Assembly: GCF_000760095.1 (NCBI RefSeq)
Contig: NZ_JNAR01000016.1
Coordinates: 248,001 to 312,000, forward strand
Direction: 5' to 3'
DNA from: Prochlorococcus marinus str. MIT 9401
GTDB lineage: Bacteria > Cyanobacteriota > Cyanobacteriia > PCC-6307 > Cyanobiaceae
Length of the DNA stretch: 64,000 nt
The notes under the pieces are model-generated. The model saw only the letters and a program-made list of their open reading frames with translations. It had not been told where the DNA came from and did no database searches. Every line of letters begins with the position of its first letter. Position 1 is the stretch's first letter. The position numbers were made by a program, and so were the translations under genes. This document shows positions 1-8,117 of this stretch, piece after piece.

Positions 1-2
1 AA

Positions 3-338
3 GACCTTCCATGGTGGGTAGAGTTATTATTTGTTCAAATAGGATTGCCAGACAAGTTATTAATAAAAATCCTAAAAACCAGAAAGGAAACCAAAGAGTT
101 AATTAAAACTGAAAAAAAATCATTAATGATCATCTTTTTTGCATTTATTATTTTGGCATATTTTTATCCAGTTATTAAACATACAAAAAACAAATTGGAT
201 TGCGAAGCTATAGCTAAGAGCTATATTATTAAAAATAAAAATATAATGGAAATTAACAAACGAGAATTAAAAATGTTAGCTACAAATTTTTGTTATGGCG
301 GCGAAGAGATTTATGAAATTGAAAATTTAAAAATTTAA
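3..338 (+). CDS. Small membrane protein, 5' end outside window
   Basis: The frame is open from the first base of the window, so the start lies upstream; a TTG at 45 is only the first internal start-like codon. The visible 111 residues have a tryptophan-containing N-terminal part, a basic stretch, one hydrophobic segment (about residues 42-60) and a short charged tail with two cysteines. The hydrophobic segment and following basic stretch resemble the protein at 30518-30775 (shared pattern AFIIL..FY.PV.K), so the two look like distant paralogues. Function unknown. The next gene starts 12 bases later. Confidence 0.6.
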   Translation, partial: DLPWWVELLFVQIGLPDKLLIKILKTRKETKELIKTEKKSLMIIFFAFIILAYFYPVIKHTKNKLDCEAIAKSYIIKNKNIMEINKRELKMLATNFCYGGEEIYEIENLKI

Positions 339-349
339 TTTTTAATACT

Positions 350-526
350 ATGACTGATAAAAGAGAAAAGAAAGAATATGTAAAAATGCATTTAAAGGAT
401 TTGAGGCAAAACTTAAAGAAAATGCATTTAGAAGTTACTAAAGAATTGATATTACCTCAGCCAAATGATATAAAAAAATTGATTAATAAAATGGATCAAC
501 TATTAATATTAATAGAATCAAAATAA
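350..526 (+). CDS. Small basic hypothetical protein (58 aa)
   Basis: An ATG at 350 opens 58 codons of a lysine- and leucine-rich, probably helical protein ending in a hydrophobic heptad-like stretch. It follows the previous gene by 11 bases on the same strand, which suggests cotranscription. There is no signal peptide or membrane segment and I recognise no family. The call rests on composition, spacing and the lack of a competing frame. Confidence 0.5.
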   Translation: MTDKREKKEYVKMHLKDLRQNLKKMHLEVTKELILPQPNDIKKLINKMDQLLILIESK

Positions 527-567
527 ACTATACTTTAAATAATTTATAATTATCAAAAGATAAAAGA

Positions 568-918
568 ATGAAAAGAATTAAGCAATTATCACAAATAATT
601 TTAATTTCAATTTTCCTAAGTTCATGTAAAACATCCATCAATAAAGAATCTCAAATAATTAATTCTGGAGAAAATATTAACGATAATAATTATTCTGAAA
701 AGAAAAGAATGGAAATAAAGTTTTCTTGTGGAAATGATGGGATTTCAGATTATTTAGATGATGGATGGATAATCTTAAAAGAAGATTCTCAAGAAAAAAT
801 TTGCACTTGGAAATCTGTTCCTGCTTCAAAAGATTGTGATATGGAAAAAGATAAAGGATGTAAAATAACGCAGCCAGATAAAATTGGTGAAGAGAAAATT
901 TATTTATTAGAAAAGTAA
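568..918 (+). CDS. Putative lipoprotein (116 aa)
   Basis: The N-terminus has two basic residues, a hydrophobic core and a lipobox (LSSC, cysteine at residue 20), so this is probably exported and lipid-anchored. The rest is polar and acidic, with four further cysteines (residues 54, 79, 90 and 98) that could form disulfides in the periplasm. I recognise no domain. An antisense open frame covering 677-961 has poor composition and I take it as a shadow. Confidence 0.7.
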   Translation: MKRIKQLSQIILISIFLSSCKTSINKESQIINSGENINDNNYSEKKRMEIKFSCGNDGISDYLDDGWIILKEDSQEKICTWKSVPASKDCDMEKDKGCKITQPDKIGEEKIYLLEK

Positions 919-927
919 TTAAGTATA

Positions 928-1056
928 ATGAATACAAAAGCAGTATATTTAGTTGATTCAATTTTTGAGAAACTAAAGGAATATAAGACTAAAGAAATCT
1001 ATTTAGAAAAAGAAGATTTAAAGAAATTTGTTTTGTCACTTTTTAAAGAAATTTAA
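928..1056 (+). CDS. Tiny hypothetical protein (42 aa)
   Basis: An ATG nine bases after the lipoprotein stop opens 42 codons of a charged, amphipathic, helix-prone peptide. The close spacing suggests translation with the upstream gene. No recognisable domain and no strong Shine-Dalgarno sequence. It could be a chance frame; support is mainly codon composition and spacing. Confidence 0.4.
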   Translation: MNTKAVYLVDSIFEKLKEYKTKEIYLEKEDLKKFVLSLFKEI

Positions 1057-1112
1057 TCAATAGTAAATATCAATTGAAATGTTATAGTTGAAATGATCAA
1101 GTAGGGATAATT

Positions 1113-1208
1113 ATGTATAATTTCTCTTCTATAACAATTATTTTGATAATTATTTTTATCTTAAGCCTTTATTTTTTATTTAGGGTTACTTCTAATGCTA
1201 AAGATTAA
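1113..1208 (+). CDS. Single-span membrane peptide (31 aa)
   Basis: The ATG at 1113 is preceded by an AGGGA ribosome-binding sequence eight bases upstream. The product is nearly all one hydrophobic span (about residues 6-24, isoleucine/leucine/phenylalanine rich) with a short polar C-terminus. It resembles the many one-span peptides of picocyanobacteria, some of which belong to photosynthetic complexes, but I cannot assign it to one. Confidence 0.5.
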   Translation: MYNFSSITIILIIIFILSLYFLFRVTSNAKD

Positions 1209-1228
1209 AAATAGTTCTTAGATCAACA

Positions 1229-1411
1229 TTAGATAATTGGGTCCTCTCTAAGCAATAAAACTGTATGCATTGTTAAACCGTCATTGATCCATTCCCTATA
1301 TTCTTCTAAAACACATTTTTTATCAGAGTTATCTAAGAGAGTAATTCTTTTTTTTGCATTATCTAAAGCTAAATTAATACAGAATTCATAATCTTTGGAA
1401 TCTTTTTGCAT
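1229..1411 (-). CDS. Small hypothetical protein (60 aa)
   Basis: A minus-strand frame of 60 codons starting with ATG at 1411. The product is soluble and mixed-charge, with two cysteines and a leucine-rich C-terminal part. It converges on the 31-aa peptide gene with a 20-base gap. No family recognised. Confidence 0.5.
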   Translation of the reverse strand: MQKDSKDYEFCINLALDNAKKRITLLDNSDKKCVLEEYREWINDGLTMHTVLLLREDPII

Positions 1412-1553
1412 TAGTTTTTTTAAAATTTTAGTAAAAAAAATTATTTATTATGTATTGTTAATTACAAAAAAATGCTTTTATTTGATAAGAGTATCAAGCA
1501 ATACTGAACATTTTTTTTTATATTTGTGATAATAAATTCAATTATAGAAATCT

Positions 1554-1748
1554 ATGTCATACGAAGCAGGTAGTAAAGAATGTAGACATTTAATAGAAGC
1601 TAAGGAAAGTCTTCTATCAGCAATGGATGCTTTAAGCAACATTAGCTCAACTGATCTAATACAAATACAAATTAAAGAAATTTACGTAAAATTAGAACAA
1701 ATGCATGATAATCGCAAAAAGATTGAATCTGCATCTAATTATCTATAG
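1554..1748 (+). CDS. Small helical hypothetical protein (64 aa)
   Basis: An ATG-started frame of 64 codons encoding a soluble, predominantly helical protein with regularly spaced hydrophobic residues, consistent with a short coiled coil. It converges with the minus-strand gene at 1778-1969. No known domain. Confidence 0.55.
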   Translation: MSYEAGSKECRHLIEAKESLLSAMDALSNISSTDLIQIQIKEIYVKLEQMHDNRKKIESASNYL

Positions 1749-1777
1749 TTAATTCGTATAATTTAAAATTTATTAAA

Positions 1778-1969
1778 TTAAGTTTCTATCTTCTTTACTC
1801 TTTTATCAGTCAATAAATCCAACAAAGCATCAAGTTGAGCTAGTACTTCCTTTGCATGATTTAGATCTGGTAATAAATCTTCTTTTATAAGCATTTGATG
1901 CATCTCCCTAAGCTCTAACCTTATATATCTAAGATGAGAACTTACTTCCTCTCTTTTAGTTGCACTCAT
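1778..1969 (-). CDS. Small helical hypothetical protein (63 aa)
   Basis: A minus-strand frame from ATG at 1969. The product is rich in leucine, glutamate and lysine with heptad-like spacing (LRYIRLELREM and later LAQLDALLDLL), which suggests a coiled-coil dimer. No catalytic motif or membrane segment. Confidence 0.55.
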   Translation of the reverse strand: MSATKREEVSSHLRYIRLELREMHQMLIKEDLLPDLNHAKEVLAQLDALLDLLTDKRVKKIET

Positions 1970-2095
1970 ATTTGCTTTTCGTTACTTATATTATACAATA
2001 TCGATATTTTGTGATTACGAGAAAAATTTATTTATATCAAAGAAATATATGAGTTTTAAAAATTATGAAAGTTTTGATGTAGTAATATAACTTAC

Positions 2096-2269
2096 ATGAA
2101 AAAGAAAAAATCTAAAAAAATTCAACCCAAATCAAATAAAAACAATCAAGAATTAGGTCAAACAAAAAATTCTGCAAAATTAGTTCTTTTTATATTTGGA
2201 TTAGGGCCAATAATTGGTATAACGATATTTTTGTACAGCAAGGGTTTTTTTAATTCGCCAAATATGTAA
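2096..2269 (+). CDS. Lysine-rich protein with one membrane span (57 aa)
   Basis: An ATG at 2096 opens 57 codons. The first 27 residues are lysine- and asparagine-rich; residues about 28-47 form one hydrophobic segment with glycines, followed by a short tail. This fits a small inner-membrane protein with a basic cytoplasmic N-terminus. No family recognised. Confidence 0.5.
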   Translation: MKKKKSKKIQPKSNKNNQELGQTKNSAKLVLFIFGLGPIIGITIFLYSKGFFNSPNM

Positions 2270-2323
2270 ATCTCAAATAATGATGATTAAATGTTAATAA
2301 TCAATTCCAAAAAAATAAAATAA

Positions 2324-2527
2324 TTATTGAAATTTTTTTAATGAAAATATTCTAAATTCTGCCATTCTTCTTGCATTTTCTGGATTAGAAACTAGAAAAG
2401 GATGATTAGATAAATGTTCAAATACTCTATCTATTTTTAATTTCAAATCCTCACAATCAATTTTCTTCCATTCCTCATCAAATGACATCGCAAAGCTGTC
2501 AGCATTGTCATAAAGTTTATCTTTCAT
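2324..2527 (-). CDS. Small hypothetical protein (67 aa)
   Basis: A minus-strand frame from ATG at 2527 encoding a soluble acidic/basic mixed protein with a tryptophan and one cysteine in the first half and a basic C-terminus. Typical length and composition for the small cytoplasmic proteins of this genome; no known domain. Confidence 0.5.
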   Translation of the reverse strand: MKDKLYDNADSFAMSFDEEWKKIDCEDLKLKIDRVFEHLSNHPFLVSNPENARRMAEFRIFSLKKFQ

Positions 2528-2756
2528 AAGTTTTGCAATTTAGAATAAAAAGATTTTAAAATCTTGAAATAACTACAAAAAAAGTAATGGGAGAAAGCAT
2601 GTAAAACTATCCCAATATCTTTTAAAGAAATAACTTTCTTTAAAGATTCCTTAAAATTATACTTTTATTCATACCAAATTTTAAAACTTTTTTAAATAAA
2701 AGAGAATCTAAAGCTATTTGACAGAAATGTTACAATAATGACATATGTAAAATCTT

Positions 2757-3125
2757 ATGGAAAATAAAGTTAAAAGAATAGGATATCTTCCCAGAAAAAG
2801 GGTACTAGAAATTATTGATGAAATATCTACAAGCGAATCAATTAGCAGATCTAAAGTTGTTGGAATATTGGTCGAGGAAGCATTAGATGCCAGAGGAATT
2901 GCAAATTTTGGATATAGTAATACAAATAAATCAAATTTATACAAACCTGATATTTATAGAGAAACTCAAAATGAGAATATTCATTTAAAAGATGGAGAAG
3001 ATGAATTTGTTGATGATAGTGGTTACACTATTTCTTCCAACAAAAAATTAGATCGCTCGATATCATCTGCAGATATTGAATTAGCTAACAAGATTAATAT
3101 TCTTAAAAAATCTGGATTAATATAA
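2757..3125 (+). CDS. Ribbon-helix-helix-like protein (122 aa)
   Basis: The first 45 residues read as a short beta strand (VKRIGYLP) followed by two helices joined by a turn (residues about 15-43, with SISRSKVVGILVEEAL). This is the layout of ribbon-helix-helix DNA-binding domains such as CopG/Arc. The remaining 75 residues are acidic and low in complexity. An RHH protein would bind DNA as a dimer and could be a regulator or an orphan antitoxin; no toxin-like gene is adjacent. The domain call is by fold pattern only. Confidence 0.6.
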   Translation: MENKVKRIGYLPRKRVLEIIDEISTSESISRSKVVGILVEEALDARGIANFGYSNTNKSNLYKPDIYRETQNENIHLKDGEDEFVDDSGYTISSNKKLDRSISSADIELANKINILKKSGLI

Positions 3126-3256
3126 CCTCCATTAAGTATTTATTTTATTTTTTAATGCATAAAACTGAATCATTGTTTATTCTTAGTCAAGAATAATATT
3201 CCTTTTAAATAATTAGAATATTAAATCATTTCAAATATTAATTTTGTAATTAAAAA

Positions 3257-4576
3257 ATGAAAGATATTAAATGTCCTTCATGTGGCAAAACTTTCCGAAT
3301 TGATCCCAGCAGCTTTGAAGAAATACTTCTTCAGATAAAAGACGAAGAATTTAACAAACAAATAAAAGAAAGACTTACCTTGGCTGAAGAAGATAATAAA
3401 AAAGCTTTGGAAATTTTAAAACGTGAGTTAAAAATACAATTAATAGAGCAAAATCGCATTAAAGAGTCTGAGATCCAAACTCTTGAATCTAAATTAAAAA
3501 TAGCTGATGAAAAGAAAACAAATGCCCTCAATGATTTAAAAAATCAAGCAACAAATAAAATCAATTCATTGAATAATGAATTAGTCAAGCTGAAGGATGA
3601 AATCAAAACCCAGTCAATGATTTCAGAATTATCATTAAAAAACAAAGTAAGTGAAGCTGTTAATAATTTAGAAAAAGAAAACTCTTCATTAACAAATTGC
3701 ATTGAAAAGATGAAACTTGAACATTCAATTAATGAAAAATTAATTGAAGAAAAGTTTAAAAGCAAAATTAGTGAAAGGGACCTGACTATTCAGGAATTAA
3801 GAGAGATGAAGTCTAGATTATCTACAAAGATGGTAGGGGAAACCTTAGAAATCCATTGCGAAACTCAATTTAATCTTAATCGTGCGTCTGCGTTTAAAAA
3901 CTCATATTTCGAAAAGGATAATGATGCCTCTACTGGAAGTAAAGGGGACTATATATTTAGAGAATTTGATGATAATAAAACAGAAGTAGTATCAATAATG
4001 TTTGAAATGAAGAATGAAAGTTTAAATGGAACTAATAAAAGAAAAAACGAAGATTTTTTAAAAGAATTAGATAAAGATAGAAGGCAAAAATCTTGTGAAT
4101 ACGCAGTGCTCGTATCGCTTCTAGAACCAGATAGTGAACTTTATAATGCAGGAATAGTAGACGTGTCTTATAGATTTCCAAAGATGTATGTCATAAGACC
4201 GCAATTTTTCTTACCCATCATTTCTCTGCTAAGAAATGCATCTATGGAAACCTTAAAATACAAATCGCAAATTGATTTAATGAGACGAGAGAATTACGAC
4301 ATAACTAATTTTGAAAGTACTCTTGAGCAATTCAAAAATGCAGTTGGTAAAAATGTTTCACTTGCCCAGGATAGATTTAATGATGCAATTTCAGAAATTG
4401 ATAAATCAATAACCCATTTACAAAAAACCAAAGAAGCTTTAATTCTTTCGAAAAAACATCTTTTGTCTGCTGACAGCAAATCTCAAGATTTGACAGTAAA
4501 AAAATTAACTAGAAATAATCCAACCATGAAGAAGAAGTTTAATGATTTAAATAATTTCGAAGATGAAGTAGCCTAA
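3257..4576 (+). CDS. DUF2130 family protein, nuclease-like
   Basis: The first 20 residues hold a CPSC zinc-binding pair. Residues about 25-190 are a long charged coiled coil. The C-terminal half matches the DUF2130 layout: a helix with conserved glutamate (LEIHCETQF), then GDYIF, then FEMKNE about 25 residues later. The E...D...ExK spacing resembles PD-(D/E)XK nucleases, and the family is often compared with RmuC-like proteins; that link is inference. ATG start with a clear gap upstream. A role in DNA processing is possible but untested. Confidence 0.75.
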   Translation: MKDIKCPSCGKTFRIDPSSFEEILLQIKDEEFNKQIKERLTLAEEDNKKALEILKRELKIQLIEQNRIKESEIQTLESKLKIADEKKTNALNDLKNQATNKINSLNNELVKLKDEIKTQSMISELSLKNKVSEAVNNLEKENSSLTNCIEKMKLEHSINEKLIEEKFKSKISERDLTIQELREMKSRLSTKMVGETLEIHCETQFNLNRASAFKNSYFEKDNDASTGSKGDYIFREFDDNKTEVVSIMFEMKNESLNGTNKRKNEDFLKELDKDRRQKSCEYAVLVSLLEPDSELYNAGIVDVSYRFPKMYVIRPQFFLPIISLLRNASMETLKYKSQIDLMRRENYDITNFESTLEQFKNAVGKNVSLAQDRFNDAISEIDKSITHLQKTKEALILSKKHLLSADSKSQDLTVKKLTRNNPTMKKKFNDLNNFEDEVA

Positions 4577-4672
4577 TTTAAAAAAAATTTTGAAATTAAT
4601 AATAGTTAAAAATATATTTAATTTCTAACTTATAAATATAGTATAAATAATAAATTACATGGTAAAAAAATA

Positions 4673-4954
4673 ATGTCTATCAACACTCCTATTTTTAGTA
4701 TTGCCAAAGATCTCAATGTCGGAAGTAATAGAATATTATTAGCCTGCAAGAAACTTGGAATCAACGCAAAAGGGGCGACAAAAAGATTAAATGAAGAAGA
4801 ATTAAAAAAAATTAAAAGTTATTTTGAAACGGGCAAAAATGTGTCCGATGAAGTGATCAACTTAAATAAAGTTAAAACCAAAAGCAGTTCTAAAAAAATT
4901 TTAGAAGAGGTGAAGATAAAATATTTTGCAAACAGACTTATTCGCAAATCTTAA
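4673..4954 (+). CDS. IF-2 N-terminal-domain-like small protein
   Basis: Residues about 7-52 match the small N-terminal fold of initiation factor IF-2 (pattern IAKDLNVGSNRILLACKKLG, ending in LNEEELKKIKSYF). The protein is only 93 residues, ends in a basic tail, and has no GTPase domain. It is therefore a stand-alone nucleic-acid-binding module rather than a translation factor. It lies 97 bases after the DUF2130 gene on the same strand. Confidence 0.65.
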   Translation: MSINTPIFSIAKDLNVGSNRILLACKKLGINAKGATKRLNEEELKKIKSYFETGKNVSDEVINLNKVKTKSSSKKILEEVKIKYFANRLIRKS

Positions 4955-5038
4955 ATAATAATAATTTTTTCTAATTACTTAAAGAAGTAAGCCACAGAAG
5001 AAAAAAATAATAATTTATTATAAGTAAAAATACTTAAA

Positions 5039-5452
5039 ATGAGTATAATCAAAATTTTAAATTCTCTTGAAAAATCCTGGGAAAGAGATGATATTCTTTT
5101 AAATTTAAAGAAAGGATTAGGAACAGATGAGATCGTTAATGAATTTCTTGTGAAAAACGAAAAGCAAATTAAAGAATTAAATTCTTTATTAAGACCTGAA
5201 GATATTGATTTATTAAATCAAGTAGAACAACTCTCAACTTGCGAATCTAAATTAATAAATGAGATTAAAAATTTAAATTACTTAAAAAACAATGAGAATC
5301 GTCACATTCTGAATCAGCAAAATATTGTGCCATCTAATAGAGTTTCTTTAAAAAAAATCAGTTCATTCATGATTAATTGGAGTAATAAATTTGTAGTTAT
5401 TGCTTTACTAACAATTTCAGCCATAGCTTTATCAAAACAAGCCTGGGCATAA
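5039..5452 (+). CDS. Tail-anchored hypothetical protein (137 aa)
   Basis: A soluble helical domain of about 110 residues is followed by one hydrophobic segment at the extreme C-terminus (about residues 115-132), the arrangement of a tail-anchored membrane protein. No family recognised. It ends 36 bases before the DNA-repair operon but is separated from it by a weak A/T-rich gap. Confidence 0.6.
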   Translation: MSIIKILNSLEKSWERDDILLNLKKGLGTDEIVNEFLVKNEKQIKELNSLLRPEDIDLLNQVEQLSTCESKLINEIKNLNYLKNNENRHILNQQNIVPSNRVSLKKISSFMINWSNKFVVIALLTISAIALSKQAWA

Positions 5453-5487
5453 TTAGCTAAATTAACTTCATTGTAAGAGATCTAGTT

Positions 5488-6474
5488 TTGAGAACTCAAC
5501 AAGAATATTTAATTAGATATAAAGATGGAAATCTTTATTGTGAACTTGCTGATATTTGGATTGATCCAAGCAAGCCAGTAAAAAAGGCGTTAATAACTCA
5601 TGCTCATTTTGATCACTTTACATTTGGCTGTGAAGAATACATTTCTACAAAAGAAACCGCGATACTTCTTAAAGAAAGAGTTGGAGATAATATCAAAATT
5701 AAGTCTTATGAATATGGAGAAGAATTTAAGATAAATGGCATTAATATTTCTTTTCATCCATCTGGTCACATCCTTGGATCTAGTCAAATAAGATTTATTT
5801 TTGCTGAAGAAAAATGGCTAATTTCAGGTGACTATAAGCTGCAAAAAGATGAGACTTGCAAACAATGTGAAATAGTAAAAACTGATTATTTAATAAGTGA
5901 ATGTACTTTTGGTTTACCTATATTTAAGTGGGATGAAACAAATAAAATAGCAAATGATATTTCAAAATGGATAACTAATTCACCAGAAAAAACTTCTTTA
6001 CTTTTCTGCTATTCACTAGGAAAAGCTCAGAGATTGTTAAACGAAATAAGTCAAACAAATTTTAAAGGCAATATTTATTCCCATGACAGTATTCATAAAA
6101 TGAACAATATTTATAAAAAACTTGGAATTAATATTAAAGATACTATAAAAATCGAAAATAAAAAAAAGATTGATGAACTCAAAGGAAGTTTAATATTATT
6201 ACCGCCATCTCTGAGTAAGGGCTCTTATCTGAAAAATTTCAAAAATATTCAAACAGCTTTCGCGAGTGGATGGATGTCAATAAGGGCTCTAAGAAAAAGA
6301 TCAGGATATGACAAAGGGTTCGCAATATCTGATCATGCAGATTGGGATGGAATTCTGGAAGTAGTAAAAAAGTCCGGAGCAAAAAATGTATTTTTTCATC
6401 ATGGAGATAGTGAAGCCATAAGTAAATATTTAGTTGAAAAGGAATCAATAAATGTTCTTTTCTTCGGTAAATAA
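5488..6474 (+). CDS. Ligase-associated beta-lactamase-fold exonuclease
   Basis: This is a metallo-beta-lactamase/beta-CASP-type nuclease of the kind that accompanies bacterial ATP-dependent DNA ligases. The metal-binding HAHFDH motif is at residues 38-43, followed by SGHILGS, SGDYKL (about 112-117), SDHADWDG near 286 and a late HHGD. At 328 residues it has the usual length. The start is a TTG at 5488; I see no ATG upstream in frame before a stop. It is the first gene of a four-gene operon and its stop is two bases from the ligase start. Expected role: manganese- or zinc-dependent processing of DNA ends before ligation. Confidence 0.85.
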   Translation: MRTQQEYLIRYKDGNLYCELADIWIDPSKPVKKALITHAHFDHFTFGCEEYISTKETAILLKERVGDNIKIKSYEYGEEFKINGINISFHPSGHILGSSQIRFIFAEEKWLISGDYKLQKDETCKQCEIVKTDYLISECTFGLPIFKWDETNKIANDISKWITNSPEKTSLLFCYSLGKAQRLLNEISQTNFKGNIYSHDSIHKMNNIYKKLGINIKDTIKIENKKKIDELKGSLILLPPSLSKGSYLKNFKNIQTAFASGWMSIRALRKRSGYDKGFAISDHADWDGILEVVKKSGAKNVFFHHGDSEAISKYLVEKESINVLFFGK

Positions 6475-6476
6475 AT

Positions 6477-8117
6477 ATGAGCTTAAAAAAGTTTTCAGAA
6501 TTATTTGTAGATTTAGATTCAAGTAACAGTACAAATAATAAAATTGAAGTTTTAAAGAATTATTTTTTTTCTAATGATCCAATAGATAATTCATGGGCAA
6601 TATATTTACTTACTGGCAAAAGTAATAAGAGATTTATTAGTGGAAGATATTTAAAAAATCTTTTTTCACAAATATATGAATATCCTGTATGGCTAATTGA
6701 TACATGCTATTTAAAAGTTGGTGATTCTGCTGAGGTAATAACGTTATTACTTAAAAATAAAAATACTTCCAGAAAAAAGGAATTATCAAATATAAGTCTC
6801 AATGAATTACTAAGCAAAACAATACCTGATTTATCAAAACTTAATGAGGAGGAAAAAAATTTACAAATTAAAAATATTTGGGAAAGATTACCTGAAGATT
6901 ACCATTTAATTTTCAACAAAATTCTTACAGGCACTTTTAGAGTAGGAGTCTCTACAGGATTAATTACAAAATCAATATCAAAACTAATTAATATTGATGA
7001 GGAAATTATTTCTCATAGATTGATGGGTAATTTCAAGCCTTCAATTGATTCATATGAATTTTTAATTAATAGGAAAATCAATCTTGAAGAATTAAATTCC
7101 AAACCATTTCCATTTCTTCTAGCGAATACTATTGAAGATAAAATCTTCAAAAATTCAATAAATGATTTTCAATTTGAATGGAAATACGACGGTATAAGGC
7201 TGCAATTAATTAAAAGGTCAGGCAATGTTTCGTTATGGACAAGAGGACAAGAATTAGTCAATGAATCTTTTCCAGAATTAGTAGAGAAAATGTCCCATAT
7301 AAAAGATGATTTTGTTCTTGATGGGGAATTATTAGTTTGGAATTTTAAAGAACAAATTGCCTCTGATTTTTCTTTACTTCAAAAAAGAATAAATAGAAAA
7401 TCTCCTACTAGATCAATCCAAATTAAATATCCAATTATTTTTATTGCTTATGATCTTTTAGAGATCAATGGAAGGGATATAAGAGAAATTAAACTAGAAA
7501 ACAGAAGAATTGAGTTAGAAAAATATTTTTCAAAATGGCAAAATAAAATTGAGAATAATATCTCTGATATTTTTAAAATATGTGATTTAATCTTTCCTAA
7601 TGATTGGCCTGATGCTTTAACTTATAAAGAAAAATCTAGAGAAAATAATACTGAAGGATTAATAATTAAAAAAAAGACTTCTATATACTCCTCTGGTAGA
7701 AAAAAAGGTATTTGGTGGAAATATAAAGTTGATCCTATGCAACTGGATGCTGTTCTAATTTACGCTAAGGGCGGTAGCGGTAGAAGAGCTGGTCTCTACA
7801 CAGATTACAGTTTTGCGTTATGGAAAGACGAAGAATTAATTAAATTTGCAAGTGCATATTCTGGTTTAACGAATATTGAGATTAAAGAGCTAGATAAATG
7901 GATAAGGAAAAATACAATAGAAAAATTTGGTCCTGTTCGATCATTAAAACCAGAAATGGTTTTCGAAATATCTTTTGAGAAAATACAAATTTCAAAACGT
8001 CATAAGTCTGGCATAGCAGTGAGATTTCCAAGAATAACAAAATGGAGAAAAGATAAAAAAATCAATGATGCAGATAGTCTAGAGAATGCTTATGAACTGA
8101 TGAAAAAAATATCATGA
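6477..8117 (+). CDS. ATP-dependent DNA ligase
   Basis: The enzyme seals nicks using ATP. The adenylated lysine is Lys236 in the KYDG motif (236-239); other nucleotidyltransferase motifs are DGELL (282-286), EGLIIKKK (393-400) and WWKYK (413-417), with an OB-fold region from about 420 to the end. An N-terminal helical DNA-binding domain of about 210 residues precedes them. The length (546) suits the bacterial LigB/repair-cluster type. Its last four bases overlap the start of the helicase gene (ATGA). It should supplement the housekeeping NAD-dependent ligase, which is not in this window. Confidence 0.9.
   Translation: MSLKKFSELFVDLDSSNSTNNKIEVLKNYFFSNDPIDNSWAIYLLTGKSNKRFISGRYLKNLFSQIYEYPVWLIDTCYLKVGDSAEVITLLLKNKNTSRKKELSNISLNELLSKTIPDLSKLNEEEKNLQIKNIWERLPEDYHLIFNKILTGTFRVGVSTGLITKSISKLINIDEEIISHRLMGNFKPSIDSYEFLINRKINLEELNSKPFPFLLANTIEDKIFKNSINDFQFEWKYDGIRLQLIKRSGNVSLWTRGQELVNESFPELVEKMSHIKDDFVLDGELLVWNFKEQIASDFSLLQKRINRKSPTRSIQIKYPIIFIAYDLLEINGRDIREIKLENRRIELEKYFSKWQNKIENNISDIFKICDLIFPNDWPDALTYKEKSRENNTEGLIIKKKTSIYSSGRKKGIWWKYKVDPMQLDAVLIYAKGGSGRRAGLYTDYSFALWKDEELIKFASAYSGLTNIEIKELDKWIRKNTIEKFGPVRSLKPEMVFEISFEKIQISKRHKSGIAVRFPRITKWRKDKKINDADSLENAYELMKKIS

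Noticed and set aside
2757-3125. Toxin-antitoxin module with the ribbon-helix-helix protein as antitoxin
   Set aside because: No toxin-like gene lies next to it on either side.
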